In this document: one piece after another, positions 1 through 12,277 of the stretch
Layout: every line of letters begins with the position of its first letter
Position numbering within the stretch: position 1 is the first letter of the stretch
Assembly (NCBI RefSeq): GCF_904849725.1
Contig: NC_058520.1
Location: 318,505,186-318,569,185, forward strand
DNA: 64,000 nt
Direction: 5' to 3'
Origin: Hordeum vulgare subsp. vulgare
Lineage: Eukaryota > Streptophyta > Magnoliopsida > Poales > Poaceae
Made by a program: the position numbers and the translations under genes
The notes under the pieces: generated by a model
Database searches by the model: none
Told to the model about the DNA's origin: nothing
What the model saw: only the letters and a program-made list of their open reading frames with translations

Positions 1-1740
1 TAAAGACGAAATCAAACAATAGAAGAACGATGCCCATCCTTGCTATCCTAGGCTGTTGGCCTGGAACCTATCCTATGATCGATAAAGAAGAAGAAGAAAC
101 TCCAAATAGAACAATCATCACGCTCACGTCAAAGTATTTCTTTACCTGCACCTACAAGTGTTGTTGTAGTAATCGGTGAGCCACATGTAGTCAGCAATCT
201 CATTTCCAAAGGTATCAAGACTAGCACAGCTTAATGGATGAGGTAAGGTAAAGTGGTGAGGCTGCAACAAGCACTAAGCATTTATTTGAGAGGCTAACAT
301 ATGAGTATGAGAATAAGAGGGGGTGATCTACACATAATGGGCGTGAACTAATAATGATCAAGAAATGATCCTGAACACCTACTTACAAGTCAAACATAAC
401 CCCACCGTGTCCTCTCTCATATTAAGAACTCATGAGAAGAGAGAGTCATAGTTACGCTCATAGTTTGCATATTTTAATTAAGTTTACTTAAACTTTGCTC
501 TGACCGATTGTTAAAAAAAGTTTGCCAGTTGCCACATAACCGCAGACATGACTTTCCAAAAAATAGTAACCCTGGAGGGGTGCTCCAACTAGTCCATCAC
601 AAACTACCACAAGCTGCGTGGAATAACCTCAACCACGGAAAACGTAGTATCCTCGTAAATTCGGTTGGAAAATGTCAACCTCGACATAGCCAAAAGTATG
701 CTAGAAATCCCGCGCACAAGACATTTGATAAGGGTAAATCAAATTCAGCAAGGCTACCTCACATGGCGACGACCCCGATAAGAGCCACATATCTATTTTT
801 CAGGAAACATCGGATGAGCTACGTGCATGGTGACCTGATAGAATTCCCCCGAGTTGCCCCGGGGTGCCCCCCATGGTGCTCTAGTTTGGAGTAACACTCA
901 TGAGGAGCACTAGCCCGGGGTTGGTTAATTATCCATGGGGTGAACAATGCTCTATGCGAATTTTATTAGTTGTTATTAAGAAAATAGTACCAATGTTGGG
1001 GCTTGCCAGACGAGTTTTATCCCGATTCGAAAATCAAGGGGGTCCCCATAACACCCCAAATATGTTAGGAGTGCTCAATATGGAACGTAATACTGGTACA
1101 CAAGTAACTAGGGTGGCCAAGATGGAACAAAACACTAGGCTAGAAGGCCAAGCCTTCCACCTTTTACCAAGTGAGCAAGCAGTAACATAGCTAAACAAAG
1201 GTTTGCTCGGATGTGAAGAGTTATATGCTTTTTATGGCAATGTTGGGAGGCTTGACATAATAGGTGGTAGGCAACAAGACATAGCGGTAGAAACGAGACA
1301 ACTAGCATAGCATTTGTAGTAGTGGTACCTGGGAAATGATCATCTTGCCAACGTAGACGAACCAACGCTTGGAAGTAGAACGAATCCATGAAGTAGACGA
1401 ACCAACGTAGGAGAAAGAATCCTCACACTTCGAAGCGGTTTCGGAACTCTATCAAGAAGAATCAATCGAGAAACAAACAATCAAAACACGATAAACACTA
1501 GAACATATTCATGTCATGATGCACAAGCGATTATGATGCATGCCCATACGATTATGCAAGACATGACACGCACAATTATAAATACTACACATTAGGTGAA
1601 GTTCAATATGCAACGAGGTGCATATTGACGAAACTTCACATTTGAATAACTTAGTTCACTCCCATTTAGGTACATGACAATGTTAAATGTTGTTAAACAT
1701 GTCAAGAGGTGAAGCATAAATAAACTATGGCGACGATTAC
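1..1740. repeat. LTR-like direct repeat, copy 1 (cut by window edge)
   Basis: This stretch is repeated, diverged, at about 1960-3800. Shared landmarks include the GAAGAAGAAGAAACTCCAAA tract (near 85 and 2042), CAGCAATCTCATTTCCAAAG (near 193 and 2151), GGCTTGCCAGACGAG (near 1000 and 2970) and AGAGGTGAAGCAT (near 1711 and 3783). The offset grows from about 1955 to 2070 bases, so small indels have accumulated. No long protein-like frame matches a known family. The short open frames here carry no conserved motif and are probably chance. It looks like LTR or retrotransposon UTR sequence, but no termini are seen and the family is not identified. Confidence 0.6.
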
Positions 1741-1959
1741 GTATCTGTAACGCCCAAGAGGCGGTCCTATCCTTATTTTTGGTGCGAGGGCCTTGACAGG
1801 GATAGAAACACATCTCGTCATTTCGCGAGAATGGATCTCATTACAAGTACATGTACTGAAAAGAGGAGTATAAAGAGTTGTCTTACACTCGCCACAAGCT
1901 ACATCAAAATCACATCAGTATAATACGTACAATCATCATGAAGAAGAGCAGGGTCCAAC

Positions 1960-3800
1960 TACCGACGAAAACAAATGATAAAATAACGACTCCCATCCTT
2001 GCTATCCCAGGCCTCCGGCCTGGAACCCATCCTAGATCGATGAAGAAGAAGAAGAAACTCCAAATGAACAATCAACGCACTAGCGACAAGTAACTCTTTA
2101 CCTGTACTTGCAACAGGTGTTGTAGTAATCTATGAGCCATAGGGGACTCAGCAATCTCATTTCCAAAGGTATCAAGACTAGCAAAGCTTAATGGGTGAGG
2201 TATGGTTAACTGGTGAGGCTCCAGCAAGAGACTAAGCATTTATTTCAGGTGGCTAACGTACGAGTACAAGAATAAGAGGGGGATGATCTACACATAACGT
2301 ACCTGAACTATTGATGATCAAATGAATGATCTTGAACACCTACTTACGTCATACGTAACCCCAATGTGTCCTCGATCGGAGAAGGAGCTCACGAAAGAGA
2401 CAATCACGGTTACGCACTCGGTTGCCATGTTTTACTTAAGTTAACTTCAAGTTATATAGAACCGGAAGTTAAAAAAGTTTTCACGTTGCCACATAACTAT
2501 GGGCACGGGTTTCTGAAAGATTTTACCCTGCAGGGGTGCTCCAACTAGTCCATCACAAACTAGCACACGCTGCAACGGAATGACCTCGATCAAGGAAACC
2601 CGTGATCTCCTTGGATTCCTTTTGGAAAATCTCAACCTCGAGATAACCCAAAGCATCCTCGGAATCCCTCACACAAGACGCTCGAGAAAGGTTAAACAAG
2701 TCCAGCAAGGCCGCCCGGCGTGTCGACAATCACATAAGAACCGCGTATCTCATTCTCAGGACACGACGGATAAGCACAACGTACGGTGGACTGATAGAGA
2801 TCACCCGAGTTGCCCCGAGTTGGCCCGGCAAATGGCTCTAGTTTGGAACAGCACCATCAGCATTGGCCCTCCCTTTATTATGTTGAATTACTCCTTGGGT
2901 AGTGCTAACTCCCTATGTTTTTCAGTATTAATAGAATTATTATGTAGGGCAAATATAGTGCCAATGTTGGGCCTTGCCAGACGAGCTTTATCGCAAAACG
3001 AGAATCTATAGGGTCCCCATAACAACCCCACACATGTTAGGAGCGCTCGTTTATGGAACATAACACCGATAGCTGAAACTAAGGCGACAAAGGTGGAACA
3101 AAACACCAGCCTAGAAGGCCGAGCATTCCACCTTTTACCAAGTATATAGATGCACTAAATTAATTAGCAATAATATGGTAATATAACAAGGAACCCATGT
3201 TATCACATGGAAGCAATTGCACCTGCAACTAGCAACATTAACACATGGTTAAGAAAGTGGTAACATAGCCAATCAATGGTTTGCTAAGTTGTGAACAGGT
3301 TGAAGGTTTCATGGCAATGTTGAGAGGCTGACATATAACATGTGATAGGCAACGAGACATAACGAAAGAAACGAGACAGCTAGCATAGCAATGATAGTAA
3401 TGGTATCTAGGGAAATGATCATCTTGCTTGAGATCCTACTTGGAAGAAGAACGACTCCGTGAAGCAGACGAACCAACGTAGTCAAACGGGTCCTCACATT
3501 CCGACACGCTTGCGGAACTCTATCGAGACGAAGAAAACCGGAAACAAGAATCAACACATGATATTCACCATGGCACATGCACGACATGATGCAACACATA
3601 TGATGCATGATCAGTTTTCAAATGTGCAAGGCATGGCATGACAATTCACATCATGCAATCACTACACATTAAGTGAAGCTTAATTTGCAACGAGTTGCAT
3701 ATTGACAGAACTCCACATTTAATTATTTAGTTCACTCCAGTTTATTTACGCGACCAAAATTAAATGTTGTTAAACATGGCAAGAGGTGAAGCATGTAATT
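1960..3800. repeat. LTR-like direct repeat, copy 2
   Basis: Second copy of the repeat at 1-1740, same orientation. A unique spacer (about 1740-1960) with TGTAACGCCCAAGAGG near 1746 separates the copies. After AGAGGTGAAGCAT the copies diverge: copy 2 runs on into an AT-rich stretch whose motif CATTCTAGTCGGTTTACA is echoed near 9250. No coding function is seen. Confidence 0.6.
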
Positions 3801-6115
3801 CTACACGTCATTCTAGTCGGTTTACACATAGAGATCGTTGCAAACGGAGTTACGGTTCAAAAAATATGATCACCAGAAGATATGATGCCATGAATGCAAT
3901 ATGTATGCAATGACAGTCACAAGCATTCCAAACAATACAAGCAACAAGATAATATGAACCTACACGAGAATCTAAGCAAGTTTCCTATAGGGCACGATCA
4001 AAACGGAGCAACGGTTCAACAAATACAAGCTAAACAAGAAATAGCTACAATCTTCCCAAAACAGCAACATGGCATTTTCTACGTCCTACAACAACAAGCT
4101 ACATAATTCTAAAATGCCCAAACAAGACATGAGACAGAAGTGGTCAAAATGCACAACAACACCATACTAAAAACAACTAGCATGGAAGCATGGATCACTA
4201 GGAAAATAACTCACAAAATGGCAACTAGCACACAGTTTCAGACATAGTGAAAATAACACTTTTGACAGTGCAGTTTTCAACCAGAAGGCATATTTGCAGC
4301 AGTAAAACTATATGCTACATGGCAAAGAATGGCATGAACATCTACAACATGATAGAGAATCTTAAGGACTACAAATAACCCCCTTGCACCAACCCCAAAG
4401 GAGTTGTGGATCATTAGCAAATCGCATGGCACTACAACTACAAAATATTATAGATCTCAGACTTAGAAATATTTCAGCATCTCAGAACAACACTACTTCT
4501 AGCATGTTGGCAACAAGAAAAATATCATGCACGCTAACTTAGTCGGAGGCCAAAAACTAAATGGGCTGTAAAATTCTACGGATTTTTCTACCCGAAAACA
4601 TATATAATATGTGGGGTTGAAAAATAAAACTAACACCACACATATATGCGAGAATATATCCTAAACACGACATGCCAAACTATTGATGTTACCTACCTGA
4701 AAACAGCAAGACCACTATTTCTAAAATACATGGCATGGGGTTGCAACAACATGGACATTTTACCTAATGGAAACGAGCAAACCGGTTACACAGAAAAATA
4801 GCTACATAATGTCTAACCTATTAGGACAACATGCAAATCTAGGCAAATGGCAGGTTAAACCACTTCAAACATGCATGCAAGTAGTAAAATAATAATCTAC
4901 GTGAAATTCTAGCCAAGTTACATACATAACTCGTCGTGATCCGACGCACAGATTAATAGCTACACGCTTTTGAAAATATGCAACTTTCTAAAAATAAGTA
5001 AAATCGTTGGCTAAATAGGAAATCCTAATCGGGCCGAATCTATAGGAATTGGGCCGAACGGGGCATGGTGGCATATAATTAAAATGCGCTCGGGCGGGGC
5101 ATAGCGGCTCGGGGCTCACCTTGCAGGCCTTGGGCCGGCCTGGACGGGGCGCTCGGCTAGGGCGAGCTGGGGAGGCCGACTGGGCCTCGGGGCGCTTGCT
5201 CCAGGCTGGGCCTCGCGACGGGAGGGAAGCCGGCCCATGCTACGACTGGCGGTCAACGCGGGTGACGGGATCGAGCCTCGTGCTCGATCTGGCGAGCACA
5301 GGCAGCGGCGCTCCACGAGACCAGCGACGGCGATGCCATTGGAGGGCGAGGCGGCGCAGATCTCGTCGGATGCATGCAAGTAAGGCGCGGGGAGGCGCAC
5401 GCGAAGGTGCTCTGGATAGGGGCTCCTCCTTGATCTGGAGCTCGAGCACGAGGGCACGGATTCGGCGGCGGTTCGGGCCCGTGCGGGCGTCGCGTGGGCT
5501 GGAGCGGGCCGACGGTGCTGGTGGGAGGCAAGGCGACCATGCGATGGCGGCTAGGTTGGGGATAGCATAGATTTCGAGGGAAGAGAGAGATTGTTGTTTA
5601 TTTAAAGAAAAGATGGGCTAGGGTTAGCTATTTGCTCCGTTTTCGGGCGGTTGGATCGCGATCCGACGGCTCCGATCGTAGGGGGTTGGCTCGGTGGGAT
5701 GCGGTGGCTGTGTAGGATGGGCTAGGGGGAAAAGAGAGAATGTTATCGGCCCGTCAAGAGATTTTTTTAAACACCGAAAACCGTCCGCAGATAAACCAAT
5801 GCGGTGGCTCTGTAGAATGGACCGCATGCCAAGTTTGAACCCAATCCGGGAATATTTTCCAGACACTTTTAAAAACAACATTTTATCGATGCCGCGGGCA
5901 CGTGTGTGTGTGGTTGGACTCGAAACGGTCAACGACAAGAACGGAGAGAACCCGGCAACTAATAACGGATGCAAGTATTTAAAACTGGCGGCAACGGAGT
6001 GCCGATACAGTGCGGATGATGCACATGATGCGATGTTGAATGCGACAAACAATAGTTAACCCGGCGACAACGGAATAAAAGGGGAATCTTCTGGAGCGTC
6101 GGTCTCGGGCTGCCA
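3800..6115 (-). repeat. Diverged LTR of a gypsy-like family, probably minus orientation
   Basis: AT-rich sequence (3800-5000) leads into a GC-rich block (5050-5560) and then into a stretch similar to 61770-62396. Shared landmarks are a GATCG/TCGGACGG tract, CACTTTTAAAAACA, GTGTGTGGTTGG, AACTAxxAACxGATGCAAGT and GGAGCGTCGGT. In the right-hand copy that stretch ends in a clean LTR terminus (62396), so here the end is probably the ...CTGCCA at 6115, reading TGGCAG on the minus strand. GC-rich open frames in 5116-5570 overlap each other on both strands and look like composition artefacts. A TTTAAATAAAC box near 5600 (minus) could be a TATA element. Confidence 0.5.
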
Positions 6116-6392
6116 AAGTATCATCCGGTTGATGCAAGCGAAAAGTAAGTCGCCTTACGAGCCCTTGGATCAGACGCACGTTGGCCGTGTGATTAGTCAC
6201 CCAATTTTCTATTTGCGTGACTCAACAGGTCGTGTGTTCACACCTCATGTCGGCCATCGGTCCTGGCAGCAGCGAGGAAACCGGGTTCACAATTAGTAGG
6301 CATCGGTCCGGCCTGACTTGTTTACGCTACACGTACTAATCCTCCAAAAAAAGCTAGCAAGCTCCACTCGTTTCACAAAAAAACTAGCCAGC
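6116..6392. other. Intergenic sequence, nothing recognised
   Basis: Unique-looking non-coding sequence to the right of the 6115 LTR end. No open frame with recognisable content and no repeat boundary is visible. Confidence 0.4.
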
Positions 6393-6470
6393 TAGTCCCT
6401 TCGTTCTATAATAATGTTAAAGAACGTTTTAGGTTTTCTTTAGGTATGACATGTTGAGACAGAGGGAGTA
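6393..6470. mobile_element. Degenerate Stowaway-like MITE
   Basis: About 78 bp bounded by TAGTCCCTTCGTTCT on the left and AGACAGAGGGAGTA on the right, which are imperfect inverted repeats of the CTCCCTCCGT type seen in grass Stowaway elements. The TA at each end fits the Stowaway target duplication. The interior is short and AT-rich. AGGTTTTCTTTAGGTATGAC occurs inside it and again just outside (near 6524), so part of it may be duplicated. Confidence 0.6.
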
Positions 6471-6808
6471 ACTTTTACTTTTTAGCTGCATTTTACATTG
6501 GAGCAAAACCACGTAACCAAAATCTAGGTTTTCTTTAGGTATGACATGTACAATCACATGCAACGATAGCATGTGTGATAAATCCTAATTGTTGCGTCAA
6601 ATATCATCTAAAATAATGGTCCAAAACACATACTACAACATAAAAGATTACTTAGGCGACAAGAATAAACATGGTATGTGCAATGTTTTGGCCAGCTGGT
6701 GCGTGGACGGGATCGCCCACCTCTATCCTCTATACATGTTGAATACCGCATGTGACAGTGGGCTTGGGTCGCGTTAGCCATTTTGCTGCGACCCCCTCCC
6801 ACCCCCGC
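6471..6808. other. Intergenic sequence, nothing recognised
   Basis: AT-rich non-coding sequence without identifiable genes or element ends. Short frames on both strands overlap each other and carry no motif. Confidence 0.4.
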
Positions 6809-7023
6809 CCATTTGCAACATGTTCCATGTTGGGCTCGGGGTTTGTAACATGACCCATGTTACGCTTGCATTGCAAACACTCCTCAGTCATCCAAGCATT
6901 TTCTATCATTGCAACGTAGCTCCTGACCCATATGCTCACATGCCATTTGCAGCACGAACCATGTTGCGCTTGGGAGTTTGGAACATGGTCCATGTTAACA
7001 TCACATTACAAACACTCATTGGA
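6809..7023. repeat. Two imperfect direct repeats, period about 134 bp
   Basis: Copy 1 begins CCATTTGCAACATGTTCCAT at 6809 and copy 2 begins CCATTTGCAGCACGAACCAT at 6943. Both continue through GGG.TTTG.AACATG.(C)CCATGTTA and end with CAAACACTC. The repeats are rich in GCAACAT-type words that recur through 7780-8560. Open frames across them are chance frames of repetitive DNA. Confidence 0.65.
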
Positions 7024-7359
7024 CGTGCCTCAACCTGGTCGGTCTACAACAAAACATGTCTTCAATTCGCCTATTTTGTAACACAACCACATTGGATGCT
7101 AGATGTCACTTGGCTATAAACTCAAAGATATCAGTCGCCTTGTGAGCTGCGTAAGATTTAAGCAATCGCAGAAGCCATCAACCGTATAATGTTTTTCTCA
7201 CATGGCACGCGGATGGGGGAGGGGGATGTGCGCATGACTACTTTGGTTCATCCATGCAATTTGGTTGCCTGGTAGCAAAACCAACGATTGACACCCACAC
7301 AACACCATTGACCTCCGTGCCTTCATGAACATATAACCCGTCTCACCAACAAATAAAAA

Positions 7360-7780
7360 GAATGGAAAATCAATGTAATAAAAAAAGGAAAACACAACAA
7401 AACCAATTTGCTTTGGGGCTACGTCCCCGTGAGTGGCGTTCGCAGGCCATCAAAGAAGAGTTGCAGTTGCAACATTGCATGGTTTCACTTTGCTTCGGCG
7501 TAAAAAATCAATGCAATAAAAATCATATGAGAACACAACAAAACCAATTTGCTTTGGCATCTCTTTACTGTGAGTTGCCTTTGTTGACCATCAAAGAAAT
7601 GTTATGAGTTTGCAACACCATGTGACTTCTATTTTCTTTGGTGTAAAAACTCAATGCAATGCAAATTATATAAGAACACACACAAAAAACAATTTGCTTC
7701 GGCGTCGCTTCGCTTTGGGTTGTAGTCGCCGGCAATCAAAGAAGACGTGTGACTTTTGTAGCATCGGGTGACTTCATTTC
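7360..7780. repeat. Three imperfect tandem repeats, period about 135-145 bp
   Basis: Three units start with AAAATCAATGTAATAAA (about 7364), AAAATCAATGCAATAAAAAT (about 7504) and AAACTCAATGCAATGCAAAT (about 7647). Each continues with AACACA..., then an AATTTGCTT(T/C)GG word, a GTGAGT(G/T)G-like stretch and an ATCAAAGAAG/ATCAAAGAAA word. The array is diverged and non-coding. Confidence 0.7.
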
Positions 7781-8653
7781 GTAGCGTGTTCGTCAAACAT
7801 TGCAACATTGCTAGCTAGCCTTGCAACGTCACACATTTCGTTTATAGCATTGCGTCAAAACCACCGAGTTTTGCAACGGCAAAAAAACGAGAGGGGTTGC
7901 CTGGAACATTAGAGTGCTTTCGGCTTGCAATGTCACATGGGTCGTTCTTGCGACATCGTGCGTCCAAGCGTATCAGTCAACCTAGTAGCATCGTCTGACT
8001 CGCCTTGTAAGAACGCATGTCCAATTGCAACTGTCCACCTTATATAGTCGTGTGAATGGGCTTTGTAGCATTGCGCAGTTGGAGGCACTAGTCGACCTTG
8101 TATTGTTGTGTGACCGGCTTTGTACGGGACATGATTGTTCTTGGAACATCAGTTAACTAAGTTTGCAAAAAATAAAAATTAAGGCAACCAGCTTGCAACA
8201 TTGACTTGCTTGCAACTTGCAACACAAGCGGTGGCTTTGCAATGTGAGGTGGTGCTTTGAAACATGATGCCTCAGCTTTGCAACAACAAAAAAGGGAGCT
8301 GGTCTACTCGCAACATTGACAAACTCTGTTTAGCAACGCACACACTACTTGTCTATGCAACATCATTGTTCGATGATGTAGTTATAAAAAATGGCCAGCT
8401 TGCAACATTGGCATGCTTTAACGCACCGCGGGCCTTGCTGCGGCGCGCATGCAACATTAGTGCAACGATGGATATGAACAGCGAAATGCAAAAGGAAATC
8501 GAGCCACTATCACATTCACATGTGATGTGGCGAAGGTCGCACACGATCGAAGGAACGACATGTTGAAATACATTACTGAAAAGAATGTTCTTTTGAGTTT
8601 AGACGAAAAAAATATGTTATCTGGATCATGCAAGCCCGTCTCCATGTGTACTA
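7781..8653. repeat. Degenerate GCAACAT/TTGCAAC-rich DNA
   Basis: Words such as TTGCAACATT, TTGCAACGT, CTTGCAACAT and GCAACACA recur many times at irregular spacing, mixed with GTGACT/GTGTGA words. The same words occur in the tandem units to the left, so 6800-8560 probably derives from one old tandemly built element. No gene is seen. Confidence 0.5.
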
Positions 8654-8746
8654 CTCCTTTCGTCCCAAAATAAATGTATTAAACTTAATACAACTTTATA
8701 CTAGAGCTACTATAGAGTTAAGACGGTTATTTTGGAAAGGAGGGAG
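8654..8746. mobile_element. Stowaway MITE (Thalos-like)
   Basis: A 93-bp element with terminal inverted repeats CTCCTTTCGTCCCAAAATAA and TTATTTTGGAAAGGAGGGAG, flanked by TA at 8652-8653 and 8747-8748. The CTCCCTCCGTCCCAAAATAA terminus and the TA target duplication are diagnostic of Stowaway (Tc1/mariner-derived) MITEs of grasses. It is non-autonomous. The Thalos assignment is from memory of the terminus. Confidence 0.85.
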
Positions 8747-9229
8747 TATAAGTTTATCCTCTTTATCTCCATGGTTTTTTGTTCAGAATAATTGGTGCAG
8801 TTCTAGTTCCTCCAGCTTGCTTCACCTAAAAAGAATGTTGAAAAGTCCCATCCAAAGCTAAGAATGGCTGCAGTAAAGAGCAAGAATCTAGCGTTGTGCT
8901 AGTGCTACGTGTGATGTACTACAGATAAACTATACTAGATGTTGCTTCCCACGTGGGTGGATCCCATCATGTTTCTTTGTGATCCATCAGAATAGGCAAG
9001 GACACCAAACGCTAGATCATGCGGGATCCCGCGGTTGCGCGGCCAGCTGATGTCTGGACAAAGTCAGTCGGTTGATTTCAATCTTTTTTCCATAAACTAT
9101 ATATCTAGGCATTTTAAATGAGCTTAGAAACAACATATAGCATTTCCAAAATGACCCCATATGTCAACTTTGAAATTGCTTTAGATTTGAACTAAACATA
9201 TTTTATATTTATTAAACAGACAAATAAAT
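8747..9229. other. Intergenic sequence, nothing recognised
   Basis: Non-coding sequence between the MITE and the next LTR-like block. No frame of note and no clear element boundary is seen. Confidence 0.4.
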
Positions 9230-12200
9230 TGTACCATGTGATTATGCACTTCATTCTAGTCGATTTACATATATAGATCATCTAAAATGGAGCTACGATC
9301 TAGAAGATATGGTCATCACTAGATAATATGGCATCAATGCAAAATATATGAAAATGGTGCTCTCCGCGCCGAGTTTGGCCCCGTGTGCGCCGTTTCCGAG
9401 CCCCCCCGACGTTCTGATGGTCGTCGGAGGCTCCCCGCCGGCGAGGACGACCTCGCCGCCGGTGGATCTGAGCTGGCCTGAGCCACTGACGTGTGGGGCC
9501 AGCCTGTGGACAGTTTAGAAATAATAAAAATAAATCAGATAAGTTAATAAGTCGCTGACATGTGGGTCCAGTAAGATTAATCAGCTAATTAAGTTTAATC
9601 TTAATCTAAAACTGACCAGAGACACTGACTAGTGGGTCCCACTGGTCAGGTTTGACTTTCAACGACCAGTTGGACCTGCTGATGTCATGCTGATGCAGTA
9701 AAAGTATTTTCGAGTATAAAAATAATTCCAGAAATGTTTAAAACTTCAAAAATTCATAGAAATTAATTTGTAACTCCAATGAAAATAATTTATATATGAA
9801 AAAGTATCAGAAAATTTCAAGGAATCTGAATATGCTATTTTCAATCATGTTTGAAAAAGTTAGAGAACCCAAACATGTAGATTAATGAATAAGTCAATTC
9901 TTATAAATACTTTATAAATGGAATATGAAAAGTATTTAAATTTCTTTTTGTTTGACATGATCAAACATTGTTCTAATAACAAACCAATACCTTAACATGA
10001 CATCTCATGCATGATCACATCAAGTTGATCTGAGCATGACGTCGAATCAATTAAATCGGTATCCGAGAATACCTCGTTTGAATTGATATTTGAATGTGAT
10101 TCAAATCAACTTCAAACCTAATACATGTTGATTATAATAGTATATCACCTTGCATTCTCATGCCATGCTCATGCATCATCTTGTTTGCATATGATTGTTA
10201 TTGATTGTTGTCATTCATTTCGGTAGGCTCCGGTCCCCCGGATTCCACCAAATATCCGTCTGACGGATATTGTCCCTCCTCTGAGCAACAAGGCAAGCAA
10301 CCCTTTTGATCATCCCGATAAATCCCATGTTCTTGCTCCTGCACGTATTTATTGCATTAGGGTCAAATGCTTCAAATGCTTTTGCCACGTTAGTTGAACC
10401 CACTTCATTTGCATGACCTAACCTTGTCACAGTAAATAGCCGAACCTTGCAACCTAGCATACCTGGTAGTTGCTTGAGCTATGTTGTGCCTTATCCTGCT
10501 ATGCATGCTATGCTTAGAGTTGTGTATGGTCTGTCATCTGGGAGATGAACAGAATTGTGAGAATGTGTTCGGTAAGCAAAGGTTCTGTGTTGAACCTGAT
10601 TTGGTAAAGGTACCGGTGAAAGGCTGTGTAGGAGTACATGGCGGGTTGTTTCATTGGAACCGTCCTTAGGAACTGAGTTCCGTGTATGTAATCCAAGACT
10701 AGATACTACCACATGGTGGGCCCTGAAATATGACCCCGCTCGGCCTATTAATCGCTTAGTGCTCGGTCCAGGAGTTGCAAGTAGTTTCTGGTGTTTATAG
10801 TCATGCTGGAGGCCGTGCATAGTGCTGACCTGAGAGGTGGGCTATGATGCGGTAGGCAGTGGCACGGTGTACCAAGTGGCACCCGGATGGTGGGCTTGGG
10901 AACCCTGCGCACATCGTTTGAGGCCGTGGCAGAAACCTCAGCTGGACTTCCGTACGGGTTACTCTCTGATAGGCGATAAACCTGGACTAGGTACTAGTGT
11001 GGTTAACGGTCGTGGCCGACTCCCTCGCTGGGCTTCCGCTTGAAGGTTGCCGAGGTGCATGACGTGCACATGGCGATAAGTGGCGAGAGCATGTGTGACG
11101 AAGTACACCCCTGCAGGGTTATGATCTATTCTAATAGCCGCGTCCGCGGATATGGACTACTTGGAGACATATGTTGTTCATAGATAACTTCAATGGCTAC
11201 TCATAAAATTGTCAAGATAAGCGTGAGTGTTGTGGACGGCAATTCCGAATGGAGACGGAATGATTCCACGATGGTGTATTGTTGTGGTGTTAGTGGACTC
11301 GTGTGCGAGAAATCAAGTTGTCAAAATTATGTAAAAATGCAAGTAGTCAAATGCTTGCTTTCCGCATGAAACCCCACCATACCTTGTTGATACATTGCAT
11401 GAGTAGTTAGTTATCCTAAAGTCTTGCTGAGTACCTTCGTACTCATGTTTGCTTAATAAATGTTGCAGAGGTTGCTAATGACCCTAATGGAGGGTTCTTC
11501 GTAGACATCGACGATGACGAGTAGTTGGTGTCCCAGCTACGATCTGGCCCTACGTTGGGTCTGTAGTATAGTCAGGCCATGTGCCTTCTAGTTGCACTGT
11601 CTGTACTCAGACAGTTTAGACTCTTCCGCTGGCTTGTAACTGAATGACTGCTATTATGGGTCGTGAGACCCTTAATGTGTAATATTATGTGTGTGGCTCT
11701 TCTGAGCCTCTTAAATAAAGTTTGTATGTTATGGTTATGTTGTGATGCCATCGATGTATCTATACATATCGGTATGCCATGCGTACGTGTGTCGTACTTG
11801 ATATGTATGGGGTTCGATTACCTAGTCGTGAACTTTAGTAGCACTCCTTACAAGGAAATGCCCCTTTGTGATCCAACGAGCCTTCGTAGTTCGCTACTGC
11901 TCCGGACACATTGGTTACCCGGCATGTGTCCTTCTTAGCTGCTGTGTCTGTCCCCTTTGGGGAAATGTCACGCGATGTAATGTAGTCCTTGTAGCTTGCT
12001 ACGACTCGTCTACACTCGCTGGTGACCGACACCTGCTTTGTTGGGTCATGTATGCCTGTCCTTGTGTGGTACTGCCACTTTGGTTTGTGACTAGACTAGT
12101 CGATCCGGGTTCTTTGACATTGGAATGCTAGCGACACTATTGCATACGTGAGTCAAAAGACGCAAACGGTCCCGGCTAAGGTAAGGCTGCAGCCGTGGAG

Positions 12201-12277
12201 TTAACCGTGCGTGAGACCGCAAAGAGATGCGATGTGTTACAGGCTGGATTCATATGCCTTAGGATCGGGGTCCCGAC
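9230..12277 (+). mobile_element. 3' portion of a long gypsy-type LTR, left end not found
   Basis: The right end is sharp: the sequence ends GGGGTCCCGACA at 12277 and is followed by acaag (12278-12282), which is also the local sequence of the element C LTR it interrupts. It has the look of a Triticeae LTR: a CATTCTAGTCGATTTACA motif near 9250 shared with 3810, a GC-rich patch at 9360-9480, a long AT-rich stretch, GACGATGACGAGTAGTTGG near 11510, and AATAAA-containing sequence near 11715. The left terminus and its target duplication were not located, so it may be truncated or be the 3' LTR of a larger element. Open frames within it show no known domain. Confidence 0.6.

Noticed and set aside
5116..5570. 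Several overlapping GC-rich open frames on both strands
   Set aside because: They overlap each other in many frames, have Arg/Ala-rich low-complexity products and lie in LTR-like GC-rich DNA, so composition explains them.
6116..6121. aagta as target duplication for the LTR ending at 6115
   Set aside because: No matching aagta next to a credible left terminus was found.
9230..12277. Frames such as 10491-10820 as genes
   Set aside because: They lie in LTR-like sequence, overlap in other frames and show no recognisable domain.
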